A DNA stretch of 6,385 bases, from NCBI GenBank assembly GCA_002789275.1, contig PFSX01000025.1:1-6385 (forward strand), read 5' to 3'. The stretch is from Candidatus Huberarchaeum crystalense. GTDB taxonomy: Archaea; Huberarchaeota; Huberarchaeia; Huberarchaeales; Huberarchaeaceae. The translations under genes were made by a program, and so were the position numbers. The notes under the pieces are model-generated. The model was not told the origin of the DNA and did no database searches. It saw only the letters and a list, made by a program, of their open reading frames with translations. Positions 1-5,158 of the stretch are shown in pieces; position 1 is the stretch's first letter; every line of letters begins with the position of its first letter.

Positions 1-164
1 TTTGCTATTTCATAAGTCTTGTCCGTGCTTCCGTTTTCAACTACGATTACCTCTAAATTTTTATATTCATTATTTTTTATCTCTTTGAGTTTTGACAATG
101 TTTCTCTAATATATTTTTCTTCGTTGTATGCGGGAATTATTATACTTATTTTAGGATTTGCCAT
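1..164 (-). CDS. Family 2 glycosyltransferase, N-terminal fragment
   Basis: The first 54 codons of a gene that continues beyond the left edge. The start MANPKISIIIPAYNEE carries the first strand and loop of a GT-A fold nucleotide-sugar binding domain, and residues about 39-50 read VIVVENGSTDKT, the usual (V)V(D/E)NGSTD segment of GT2 enzymes that contacts the UDP or GDP sugar. Such enzymes transfer a sugar from a nucleotide or dolichol-phosphate donor to a lipid, polysaccharide or protein acceptor, commonly at the cytoplasmic face of the membrane; the substrate cannot be told from this fragment. The ATG lies 2 nt after the stop of the winged-helix gene and has a good Shine-Dalgarno sequence, so the two genes are almost certainly co-transcribed and probably translationally coupled. 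The family call is firm, the specific role unknown. Confidence 0.88.
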   Translation of the reverse strand, partial: MANPKISIIIPAYNEEKYIRETLSKLKEIKNNEYKNLEVIVVENGSTDKTYEIA

Positions 165-166
165 AT

Positions 167-571
167 CTAAAACTCCTTTGAAATTTCAGCATCTAATGCA
201 GCTGCAAACACAGACACATTATTCAAAGTTTTTTCAACATTTTTTGAAATGTGCCACTTGATTGTGTTTTCTAATGTTGATTCTGAAAGAGAATATTTTG
301 TTCCGTCTACTTTTTTAATAATTTCTGCGTCTAAAAATTTGTTGATGTGTTTGTAAGCTGCTGCTAGTTTAAGACCTGACATTTGCGAAAGTTCCTCTGC
401 GCTCAACGGTTTTTCTAACTTTGCGTATTTTACAAAAGCAAGCAGCATTTTAATGTCTGATTCACCTGTTTTTTCATTATTTATTATTCCAAATGTTTTT
501 AATACAAATATTGCAAGATAGCGGCCGCTAACGTCTTTTGGAATTTCCTGCTCATTGATCTCTATTTGCAT
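167..571 (-). CDS. Winged helix-turn-helix DNA-binding protein
   Basis: A 134-aa protein, if started at the ATG at 571. Residues about 36-90 form a winged helix: a helix rich in Leu/Ala/Lys, then LSAEELSQMSGL as helix 2 and turn, AAAYKHINKFLDAEII as the recognition helix, and a short wing around KKVDGTKYSL. A C-terminal helical tail (about 97-134) could be a dimerisation segment. No ligand-binding domain, metal-binding cysteines or membrane segment is visible. The frame is open to a TTG at 625, but the ATG gives a more typical start (MQIEINEQEIP), so the extra 18 residues are probably not made. No Shine-Dalgarno sequence precedes 571. It lies 77 nt downstream of the KH gene and 2 nt upstream of a glycosyltransferase. 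It could be a local transcriptional regulator; the target is unknown and no specific family such as TrmB or Lrp can be assigned. Confidence 0.75.
   Translation of the reverse strand: MQIEINEQEIPKDVSGRYLAIFVLKTFGIINNEKTGESDIKMLLAFVKYAKLEKPLSAEELSQMSGLKLAAAYKHINKFLDAEIIKKVDGTKYSLSESTLENTIKWHISKNVEKTLNNVSVFAAALDAEISKEF
173..179 (-). promoter_or_regulatory. Shine-Dalgarno sequence of the glycosyltransferase gene
   Basis: On the minus strand AAAGGAG lies 8 nt before the ATG at 164. It sits inside the last codons of the winged-helix gene and fixes the glycosyltransferase start. It contrasts with the SD-less A-rich leaders of alaS and the KH gene. Confidence 0.75.
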
Positions 572-648
572 ATAATTTTTACACAAATTTTGGTGTGTTG
601 ATGTAGTAAATGTTGCTTGAAACAATTTTTTGTTTAATTTCAGCAGAT

Positions 649-1215
649 TTATTGGGTTGCCGGAGTAGATTTTATATTCAAAACAACCAACTTCTGCTTA
701 ATTTCTGCAAGTTTAAGCGCGCGCCCGAGTTCTTTGAGTAAATATTCATTTTTTACCAAATATTTACTTTGTAAATCCTCACTTAATGTTATTTTAATTG
801 TTTGTGGTGTTATTTGAGCATCAACTGCTTGCTCTCCAAAAATTTGTTTAAAAAAATTCAAAAAATTTTCATTTGTTTGTGCACTAGGAATAGCAATAAT
901 AGATATGTTGTGTTTGATTTTATGCGCGATTTTTTTTGCAATGATACCTTTGTTTCCAATGAGTTTGGACTTTGATGCTTTGCTGCATAAAATCAAAAAG
1001 GTCTCACTACAAGCGATTATTTTGTAAATAACAATATTTATATTTTCAAAATTACTTATTGCTTCGCAGATGGCGCGCATGCATCTAATGTCTGTTTTGT
1101 TGATCAAACCCACAGCATATTTTTTATTGCATTTTTCGCAGATTTTATCTTGATTATTTAGGCATTTTTCGCATAAAGGAATTATAATTTTTGCTTGGTT
1201 GTGGTTTTTGTTCAT
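649..1215 (-). CDS. Archaeal Zn-ribbon and KH-domain RNA-binding protein
   Basis: A 188-aa protein. Residues C15, C18, C26 and C29 form a CxxC-x7-CxxC zinc ribbon. It is followed by a linker helix (about 40-56) and a KH domain whose GxxG loop is SKLIGNKG at 83-90 (G87, G90). A second alpha/beta region (about 115-182) completes the protein. This order matches a family widespread in archaea and annotated as a KH-domain, NusA-like RNA-binding protein or predicted transcription elongation factor with an N-terminal Zn ribbon; I recognise it by domain order and local similarity, not by a search. It probably binds RNA in the cytoplasm in transcription or translation, but its exact role is not established. 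It starts 29 nt after alaS on the same strand, so co-transcription with alaS is likely. No Shine-Dalgarno precedes the ATG; the leader is A-rich and identical over 17 nt to that of alaS. Confidence 0.85.
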   Translation of the reverse strand: MNKNHNQAKIIIPLCEKCLNNQDKICEKCNKKYAVGLINKTDIRCMRAICEAISNFENINIVIYKIIACSETFLILCSKASKSKLIGNKGIIAKKIAHKIKHNISIIAIPSAQTNENFLNFFKQIFGEQAVDAQITPQTIKITLSEDLQSKYLVKNEYLLKELGRALKLAEIKQKLVVLNIKSTPATQ

Positions 1216-1226
1216 ATTTTTTTTAA
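1210..1226 (-). promoter_or_regulatory. SD-less A-rich start context of the KH gene (copy 2 of shared motif)
   Basis: On the minus strand this reads TTAAAAAAAATATGAAC, with the ATG at 1215. Exactly the same 17 bases surround the alaS start at 3110. No GGAG-like sequence occurs upstream, so initiation must use an A-rich leader or a nearby transcription start. The 29-nt gap upstream is entirely AT-rich (AATAAATAAATATTT) and could hold an internal TATA box, but this cannot be decided by eye. Confidence 0.4.
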
Positions 1227-1244
1227 ATATTTATTTATTAAAAT

Positions 1245-3110
1245 TTATTCTAAAACTGCTTTAATTCTTCTTATACCTATAGATATTGATTCTTCTTTTA
1301 TTATTTTAAACTTGCCAAGATCTCCTGTTTTTTTAATGTGCGGACCTCCGCAAATTTCGCGCGAAACATCACCAATTAAATAAACTTTAACTTTGTCGCC
1401 ATACTTGTCTTTAAACAAACCGAGCGCGCCTTTTTCCTTTGCTTTTTCATAACTTATTTCTTCGCAAACAACTTCTATGTTTTGCTTAATCCATTTGTTC
1501 ACAAGATCTTCAACTTGTTTTTTCTCTTCATCTGTCATCTTATTTGGGTGTGAAAAATCAAATCTCAATCGTTCAGAAGTGATGTTGCTTCCTTTTTGCT
1601 CAACATGTTCGCCTAAAACTTGCCGAAGAGAAGCGTGCAAAAGATGGGTTGTAGTATGGTATTTTATATTTTGCTCGCTATGATTTGCCAAACCACCAGC
1701 AAACTTCATCTCAGCGCCAACACGAGACAATTTCTGATGTTGTTTAATCTCCTCATTAAAACCTTCAACATCAACCTTTAAGCCCTTTTCTTTTGCTAAT
1801 TCTTGAGTAAGTTCAATTGGAAAGCCAAAAGATTGATAAAAATAAAATGCTTGTTTTCCAGGAATCACTTGTCCTTGTTGTATTTTTTCTGTCTCGCGCT
1901 TAAATAAACTTAATCCTTTTCCCAGAGTTTGCTTAAATTTGCTTTCTTCATTGTCAATTTCTTCAAAAATTTTGTCCTTGTTTTTCTCAAGCTCAGGATA
2001 AACATCTTTGTAAAATTCAACAAAAGAATTAGAAATTTGTTTGCAAAAATTTTGCTTAATTCCAAGATTATTCCCAAAACGAACTGCGCGCCTAATCAGT
2101 CGTCGGGTAAAGTATCCTTGGTCTTTGTTTGAAGGAACTGCTCCATCAGATATTAAAAAAGTAGCTGCTCGCAAGTGATCTAAGATAACGCGAAACGCAA
2201 ATGTTTGCTCTTTATTTTTAGCATATTTTTTACCTGAAATTTCTTCAATTTTTCTTTTTGCATCCTCAAAAATATCAATTAAAAAAATGTCAGGATTATC
2301 ATTAGCTGCAGCTAAAATTCTTTCAAGCCCGCCCCCAAAATCTATATTTTTTTTGGGTAAGAATTTAAAAGTATTTTTGGTTTTTATATACTCTATAAAA
2401 ACACTATTTCCAATTTCCATAAATCTTCCGCAATCGCAGTTTGGGTGGCATGGAAGGTCTTTCCATTGTGAATTTTCATGCAGATTTCGTTCTTTTCCGA
2501 AATCCCAAAAAATCTCTGAATCAGGACCTCCTGGCTCACTCTCAGGCATTTTTATAGGAGTTCCTGCGCGCGACCACCAGTTTTTTTCCTCGGGATAGAA
2601 AAAAATCCTTCTATTTTGTATCCCTTTTTTTTCTACATTGTCCACAATTTTTGCGTCAACACCCACTTTTGCAAATTCCTGTTGCCAAATTTTCGCAGAT
2701 TTATTATCGCGCGTAATTTCTTTATTTTTTGTCCCGCGAAAAACCGTTACATATATTCGCTTTGGATCTAATTTTATCTCTTTTGTCAAAAACTCAAAAA
2801 TCCAAGAAATTTGCTCTTTTTTAAAATAATCTCCAAGCGACCAATTACCCAACATCTCAAAAAAAGTTGTGTGTCTGTTATTACCAATTTCTTCAATATC
2901 TTCTGAACGAAAACATTTTTGAGAATTTACCAACCGCTTGCCAAGAGAATGAGATTCTCCAAGCAAAAAAGGCACAAGGGGCTGCATTCCCGAACCAGTA
3001 AAAAGAGTTGTAGAATCATTTTCTGGAATCAAAGATGCTGAAGGAATAATCACGTGCCCCTTGTCTTTAAAGAATTTTAAATATTTCGCGCGAATTTTGT
3101 TTGAGTTCAT
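1245..3110 (-). CDS. alaS: Alanyl-tRNA synthetase, bacterial-type short form
   Basis: Charges tRNA-Ala with alanine in the cytoplasm and hydrolyses mischarged Ser/Gly-tRNA-Ala. The class II catalytic core occupies about residues 1-260: motif 1 region around IPSASLIPENDSTTLF (22-37), motif 2 with FRSEDIEEIGNNRHTTFFE (67-85), and motif 3 GGGLERIL (259-266). A helical tRNA-recognition domain follows (about 270-455). The editing domain (about 465-621) has both zinc-ligand signatures: H485-TTT-H489 and C587-GGP-H591, with Pro where CGGTH is usual. The protein ends just after GIRRIKAVLE, so the C-Ala domain of full-length enzymes (about 850-900 aa) is absent. The extra N-terminal region of archaeal AlaRS is absent too. 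NWWSRAGTP and EPGGPDSE (177-197) are like the short enzymes of candidate-phyla bacteria. It is the first gene of the minus-strand run, with no Shine-Dalgarno sequence. Family assignment is certain; the bacterial-type classification is strong by motif. Confidence 0.97.
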   Translation of the reverse strand: MNSNKIRAKYLKFFKDKGHVIIPSASLIPENDSTTLFTGSGMQPLVPFLLGESHSLGKRLVNSQKCFRSEDIEEIGNNRHTTFFEMLGNWSLGDYFKKEQISWIFEFLTKEIKLDPKRIYVTVFRGTKNKEITRDNKSAKIWQQEFAKVGVDAKIVDNVEKKGIQNRRIFFYPEEKNWWSRAGTPIKMPESEPGGPDSEIFWDFGKERNLHENSQWKDLPCHPNCDCGRFMEIGNSVFIEYIKTKNTFKFLPKKNIDFGGGLERILAAANDNPDIFLIDIFEDAKRKIEEISGKKYAKNKEQTFAFRVILDHLRAATFLISDGAVPSNKDQGYFTRRLIRRAVRFGNNLGIKQNFCKQISNSFVEFYKDVYPELEKNKDKIFEEIDNEESKFKQTLGKGLSLFKRETEKIQQGQVIPGKQAFYFYQSFGFPIELTQELAKEKGLKVDVEGFNEEIKQHQKLSRVGAEMKFAGGLANHSEQNIKYHTTTHLLHASLRQVLGEHVEQKGSNITSERLRFDFSHPNKMTDEEKKQVEDLVNKWIKQNIEVVCEEISYEKAKEKGALGLFKDKYGDKVKVYLIGDVSREICGGPHIKKTGDLGKFKIIKEESISIGIRRIKAVLE

Positions 3111-3121
3111 ATTTTTTTTAA
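3105..3121 (-). promoter_or_regulatory. SD-less A-rich start context of alaS (copy 1 of shared motif)
   Basis: On the minus strand TTAAAAAAAATATGAAC surrounds the alaS ATG at 3110, identical to the KH gene start context at 1210-1226. It supports the chosen start of alaS and suggests a non-Shine-Dalgarno mode of initiation in this operon. Confidence 0.4.
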
Positions 3122-3230
3122 CATATATAGATAAAATTGTTTCAAACGAGTTTATAATATATTTTTCTTATTGAGATTGTGAACAAATAAACAATAAACA
3201 AATGCGCGCAATTGTAAAAACAAATAATAT
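3111..3230. promoter_or_regulatory. Divergent promoter region with shared TATA-like element
   Basis: These 120 bp separate alaS (minus) from the surface-protein genes (plus). The best archaeal TATA-like stretch is TTTATAATATAT at 3151-3162, which reads almost as well on the other strand (ATATATTATAAA). Using the known archaeal spacing of about 25 nt from TATA to start, minus-strand transcription would begin near 3130 (about 20-nt leader for alaS) and plus-strand near 3182 (about 48-nt leader). Short direct repeats of AACAAAT(A/G) lie at 3182, 3197 and 3219. No clear BRE or hairpin is visible. The existence of a divergent promoter follows from gene layout; the exact box is a guess. Confidence 0.5.
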
Positions 3231-3240
3231 ATGGCTGTAG
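3202..3240 (+). other. Possible 12-codon upstream reading frame overlapping the start at 3231
   Basis: An ATG at 3202 opens MRAIVKTNNIWL and stops at 3238-3240, overlapping the ATG at 3231 out of frame. It has no Shine-Dalgarno sequence. It would matter only if transcription starts upstream of 3202, as the TATA element at 3151-3162 would imply. In AT-rich DNA such a frame can easily arise by chance. Confidence 0.15.
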
Positions 3241-3851
3241 GTATTGACCTTTCACTCAAGCACACTTTTATGATTATCTTTACAATTGCTTCGTTTTCTG
3301 TGCTAACAATAATATATATTAACATAATTTCTGCAGCAAGTTCAACTTATACAGGTCTTGTAGGAGAAAATTTAGCACACGCAATTAACATTGTTTATGC
3401 AGCTCCATCTGATCGTGATTCAACAATGTTGCTAACGCAAACAAAAGGCAGGTTTGTGGTTAATTTTCCTGATTCTGAAAATGGCACTTTTGTCACTGAG
3501 TCCATTGATGACCGCGATTCAACAAACAAAACAACACACACATCTTATATTTTTAGAGATATTATTATTGATATTAATAAAACTGGCTTTGAAACACTTG
3601 AAAGCAATATACAAGTATGTCCTGCTGGAACGCAAGAATATCAAACCCCATTAATAAATAAAAAAGGAGAGTGCGCCAGTAATCGTGAAAAACCTTGCTT
3701 TAAAATAATAAATAAAGAAGTTAAATGTCATGCGCAAGAAAAAGTATCAGAGAATGCATTTATCTTTTCAGGAAGTGTTTGCATTAAAAAAGCAAGAGCA
3801 GACCCCACAAAAATAACACTATATCATCCAAATAAGGAGAAAAAATGTTAA
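3231..3851 (+). CDS. Single-pass exported protein, first gene of pilin-like cluster
   Basis: A 206-aa protein I cannot assign to a named family. Residues 12-35 form a hydrophobic helix (FMIIFTIASFSVLTIIYINI) with K10 and H11 on its N-terminal side, so the rest is expected outside the cytoplasm. Residues 36-57 continue as an amphipathic helix, as in the stalk helix of pilins. The soluble part has six cysteines (130, 148, 156, 166, 184, 206), enough for three disulfides, and N-glycosylation sequons at N84, N99 and N116. Unlike the next three genes there is no KKG-type prepilin cleavage site; a signal-anchor is the simpler reading. A stop codon lies in frame at 3225-3227, so 3231 is the first possible start. 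It ends GAGAAAAAATGTTAA, with the stop overlapping a duplicated ATG of the next gene. It is likely the first gene of an operon; a surface or pilus-like structural role is inferred only from context. Confidence 0.8.
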   Translation: MAVGIDLSLKHTFMIIFTIASFSVLTIIYINIISAASSTYTGLVGENLAHAINIVYAAPSDRDSTMLLTQTKGRFVVNFPDSENGTFVTESIDDRDSTNKTTHTSYIFRDIIIDINKTGFETLESNIQVCPAGTQEYQTPLINKKGECASNREKPCFKIINKEVKCHAQEKVSENAFIFSGSVCIKKARADPTKITLYHPNKEKKC

Positions 3852-3892
3852 ATAAATTGTGGCTTATTATCCAAATAAGGAGAAAAAATGTT
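3826..3892 (+). repeat. Tandem duplication of a Shine-Dalgarno/start-codon segment (43-bp step)
   Basis: Two identical 24-bp copies lie at 3826-3849 and 3869-3892, 43 bp apart. Each contains the core AATAAGGAGAAAAAATGTT, that is a Shine-Dalgarno sequence, a 5-nt spacer and an ATG. In the first copy the ATG overlaps the stop of the gene at 3231 (ATGTTAA); the second carries the real start of the next gene at 3888. Removal of one 43-bp unit would leave both genes intact, with stop TGA overlapping start ATG (ATGTTGA). This points to recent duplication at a stop/start junction. Confidence 0.9.
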
Positions 3893-3904
3893 GAATTTGA
3901 ATAA
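3845..3904 (+). other. Decoy start from the duplication: 19-codon upstream frame
   Basis: The ATG of the first repeat copy has the same Shine-Dalgarno sequence and spacing as the true start at 3888. It opens a 19-codon frame (MLNKLWLIIQIRRKNVEFE) that ends at 3902-3904, 17 nt inside the following gene and out of frame with it. Because its initiation signal equals that of the real gene, ribosomes should be able to use it; whether a peptide accumulates is unknown. Confidence 0.35.
3877..3882 (+). promoter_or_regulatory. Shine-Dalgarno sequence deciding the start at 3888
   Basis: AAGGAG lies 5 nt before the ATG at 3888. An identical element at 3834-3839 serves the ATG at 3845. The presence of a canonical element confirms that this organism also uses Shine-Dalgarno initiation. 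Confidence 0.75.
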
Positions 3905-4451
3905 AAGATATAATATTCTAAAGTTAAACAAAAAAGGTGAATCACCTGGTGAAATATTTATATTGCTTCTTTTTGTAATATCTGTTATATCAATATGCTT
4001 TACTTTTTATATTATTGTTGTAAAGTTTAATTATAATGTTGTATTAAATACAAATGAGCAGCATGCGCAAGAAGTTGCCTTGCGGATTGTTCAAAACCCT
4101 TGGCCATGTTTAGCATACAAAGATCCAATAACCGGCCGCCTACACCCATATATTTTAAATGGTAGTGCATTTTCTGGTAAAAAAAATGAAGTAGAAAACA
4201 AGAAAAACGAATTTCTTGCGAACTGTTCAAATATTTCTCACACAAATTGTAGAATATATATATTTTATTATGGGGAGCATATATTTAAAGGCAGAGGAGT
4301 AAGTCAATATGTCTTTTATAAAACTAAAGATGCTGCTCTTGTTTGGGACATGGGTCTTGCACACAAACAATATTTTTTGCCTGTGGCAATAAGGTTTTCT
4401 GACAAAGACATAAGACGAGGGGGTATAGAGATTAGATGCGATTCAAATTAA
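3888..4451 (+). CDS. Type IV prepilin-like protein with class III signal peptide and Glu+5
   Basis: A 187-aa protein. The leader is long and basic and ends LKLNKKG (11-17); cleavage after G17 would expose ESPGEIFILLLF, placing E22 at +5, the signature residue of type IV pilins that pairs with the N-terminus of the neighbouring subunit. Residues 23-45 are the hydrophobic helix. The globular part (about 50-187) has cysteines 74, 113, 121 and 184 and segments such as PWPCLAYKDPITGRLHPY (71-88) and LPVAIRFSDKDI (164-175), which look conserved in character but which I cannot place in a named family. The processing enzyme would be a prepilin peptidase, not present in the window. The start at 3888 is fixed by AAGGAG at 5 nt. 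It follows the first gene by 36 nt, a gap created by a 43-bp duplication, and its last 16 nt overlap the next gene. A pilus or pseudopilus subunit is likely. Confidence 0.85.
   Translation: MLNLNKRYNILKLNKKGESPGEIFILLLFVISVISICFTFYIIVVKFNYNVVLNTNEQHAQEVALRIVQNPWPCLAYKDPITGRLHPYILNGSAFSGKKNEVENKKNEFLANCSNISHTNCRIYIFYYGEHIFKGRGVSQYVFYKTKDAALVWDMGLAHKQYFLPVAIRFSDKDIRRGGIEIRCDSN
4417..4423 (+). promoter_or_regulatory. Weak Shine-Dalgarno-like purine run before 4436
   Basis: GAGGGGG lies 12 nt before the ATG at 4436, inside the preceding gene. The spacing is longer than usual, so the overlap of the two genes (translational coupling) may matter more than this element. Confidence 0.3.
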
Positions 4452-4948
4452 ACCATCGCGGAGATATAGGCAGCCCATTTGCTATAATAGGCGCGATAAT
4501 TTTGCTTATGGCTCTTATGGGTATTATTGCAGCTGAGATGATGCTAATGGATCATCAGGAAAAAGAGATAAAAATAATTCAAAAAACAACAAAAAGCATA
4601 GCTCAGCCTACACTAATCGTTGCTCTTCAAAGCACATATAATGGAGAGCCATTTAGCACAACTTTTGCAGATTATTATTGTCAGTTTCACAAGGGAAGCG
4701 CGCAGCGTCAAGAAATAAATAGTGAATTGAGACAAAGAATTGAATTGGTTGCGCGCAAGAGTAGCCAAGCACCATATTTGCGTGTAATGGACTGCACAAA
4801 CCATGCTTGTTATAATGTGTATACAATCGGAAAACTACCAAAAAATCCAGAAAAAGCAGCCACCACAATAATTTCAACAGCAGAAGCAACAATGTCACAG
4901 TCCTGCATCGAACATACAGAATATGTGAAAATAGATTTAATATTATAA
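4436..4948 (+). CDS. Prepilin-like protein with HRG-type class III signal peptide
   Basis: A 170-aa protein. The leader MRFKLNHRG is short and basic; cleavage after G9 would give DIGSPFAIIGAIILLM, with Pro rather than Glu at +5. Residues 14-37 are hydrophobic and are followed by an amphipathic helix (about 38-65, DHQEKEIKIIQKTTKSIAQ), the usual pilin arrangement. The small C-terminal part has four cysteines (82, 120, 125, 157), with C120 and C125 in DCTNHAC. The gene begins 16 nt before the end of the upstream gene and is most likely translationally coupled to it. Absence of Glu+5 is known for minor pseudopilins that cap the fibre; here this is only a suggestion. No named family recognised. 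The start choice is supported by the basic leader directly before the cleavage site. Confidence 0.82.
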   Translation: MRFKLNHRGDIGSPFAIIGAIILLMALMGIIAAEMMLMDHQEKEIKIIQKTTKSIAQPTLIVALQSTYNGEPFSTTFADYYCQFHKGSAQRQEINSELRQRIELVARKSSQAPYLRVMDCTNHACYNVYTIGKLPKNPEKAATTIISTAEATMSQSCIEHTEYVKIDLIL

Positions 4949-4967
4949 GAGTAAAAAAGTGTAAAAA

Positions 4968-5075
4968 ATGATTTGGGCAAAGGGTTGGATAAAAAAATAT
5001 GTGGTTATGAATAAAAAACATATTGTTATGAATAAAAAATATTGTTGTGGATATAGAATAGATTGTTATGAATAA
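4968..5075 (+). other. Short upstream reading frame through the start-codon repeats (35 codons)
   Basis: The ATG at 4968 opens a frame beginning MIWAKGWIKKYVVMNKK and ending KYCCGYRIDCYE, stopping at 5073-5075. The first 17 codons end in the same MNKK coding segment as the true gene at 5159. The rest is repeat sequence. There is no Shine-Dalgarno sequence. It may be a leader frame or a severed remnant of the original N-terminus of the large gene; coding function is unproven. Confidence 0.25.
4989..5018 (+). repeat. Left terminal repeat of the array (partner at 5142-5170)
   Basis: This 30-bp stretch and 5142-5170 (29 bp) share ATAAAAAA, TAT and then TGGTTATGAATAAAAAA; they differ by one A in the homopolymer and one G/A change. 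In both copies the frame that contains MNKK reads (I/N)KKY(V/M)VMNKK. They bound the array and would be substrates for homologous deletion. Confidence 0.8.
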
Positions 5076-5136
5076 AAAACATATTGTTATGAATAAAAAA
5101 TATTGTTGTGGATATAGAATAGATTGTTATAAATAA
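5068..5136 (+). other. Second short frame in the 61-bp repeat (22 codons)
   Basis: The ATG at 5068 repeats the frame that opens at 5007, ending at 5134-5136; the two 22-residue products differ only at the last residue (E or K). It overlaps the stop of the preceding short frame in the sequence ATGAATAA, so a ribosome terminating at 5075 could restart here. Its own stop is 17 nt before the ATG at 5153. No Shine-Dalgarno sequence. Confidence 0.2.
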
Positions 5137-5158
5137 AAAGAATAAAAAATATATGGTT

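Noticed and set aside
572..625. Longer start (TTG at 625) for the winged-helix gene
   Set aside because: The extra 18 residues depend on a TTG codon without a Shine-Dalgarno sequence, and the segment does not resemble a domain; the ATG at 571 is the more natural start.
2287..2598. Plus-strand frame of about 103 codons opposite alaS
   Set aside because: It is a mirror of a certain coding region (the alaS catalytic core) with no independent start signal or domain.
3231..3300. Prepilin cleavage after G4 in the first surface protein (MAVG)
   Set aside because: No basic residues precede G4 and K10/H11 lie after it, so a plain signal-anchor is more likely.
3935..3952. Small hairpin AGGTGAATCACCT at the prepilin cleavage codons
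   Set aside because: A 5-bp stem inside coding sequence that spells Gly-Glu-Ser-Pro; no sign of a regulatory role.
4653..5021. Minus-strand frame of about 122 codons opposite the third surface gene and the array
   Set aside because: It lies antisense to a well-supported gene, has low-complexity hydrophobic sequence, and shows no recognisable domain.
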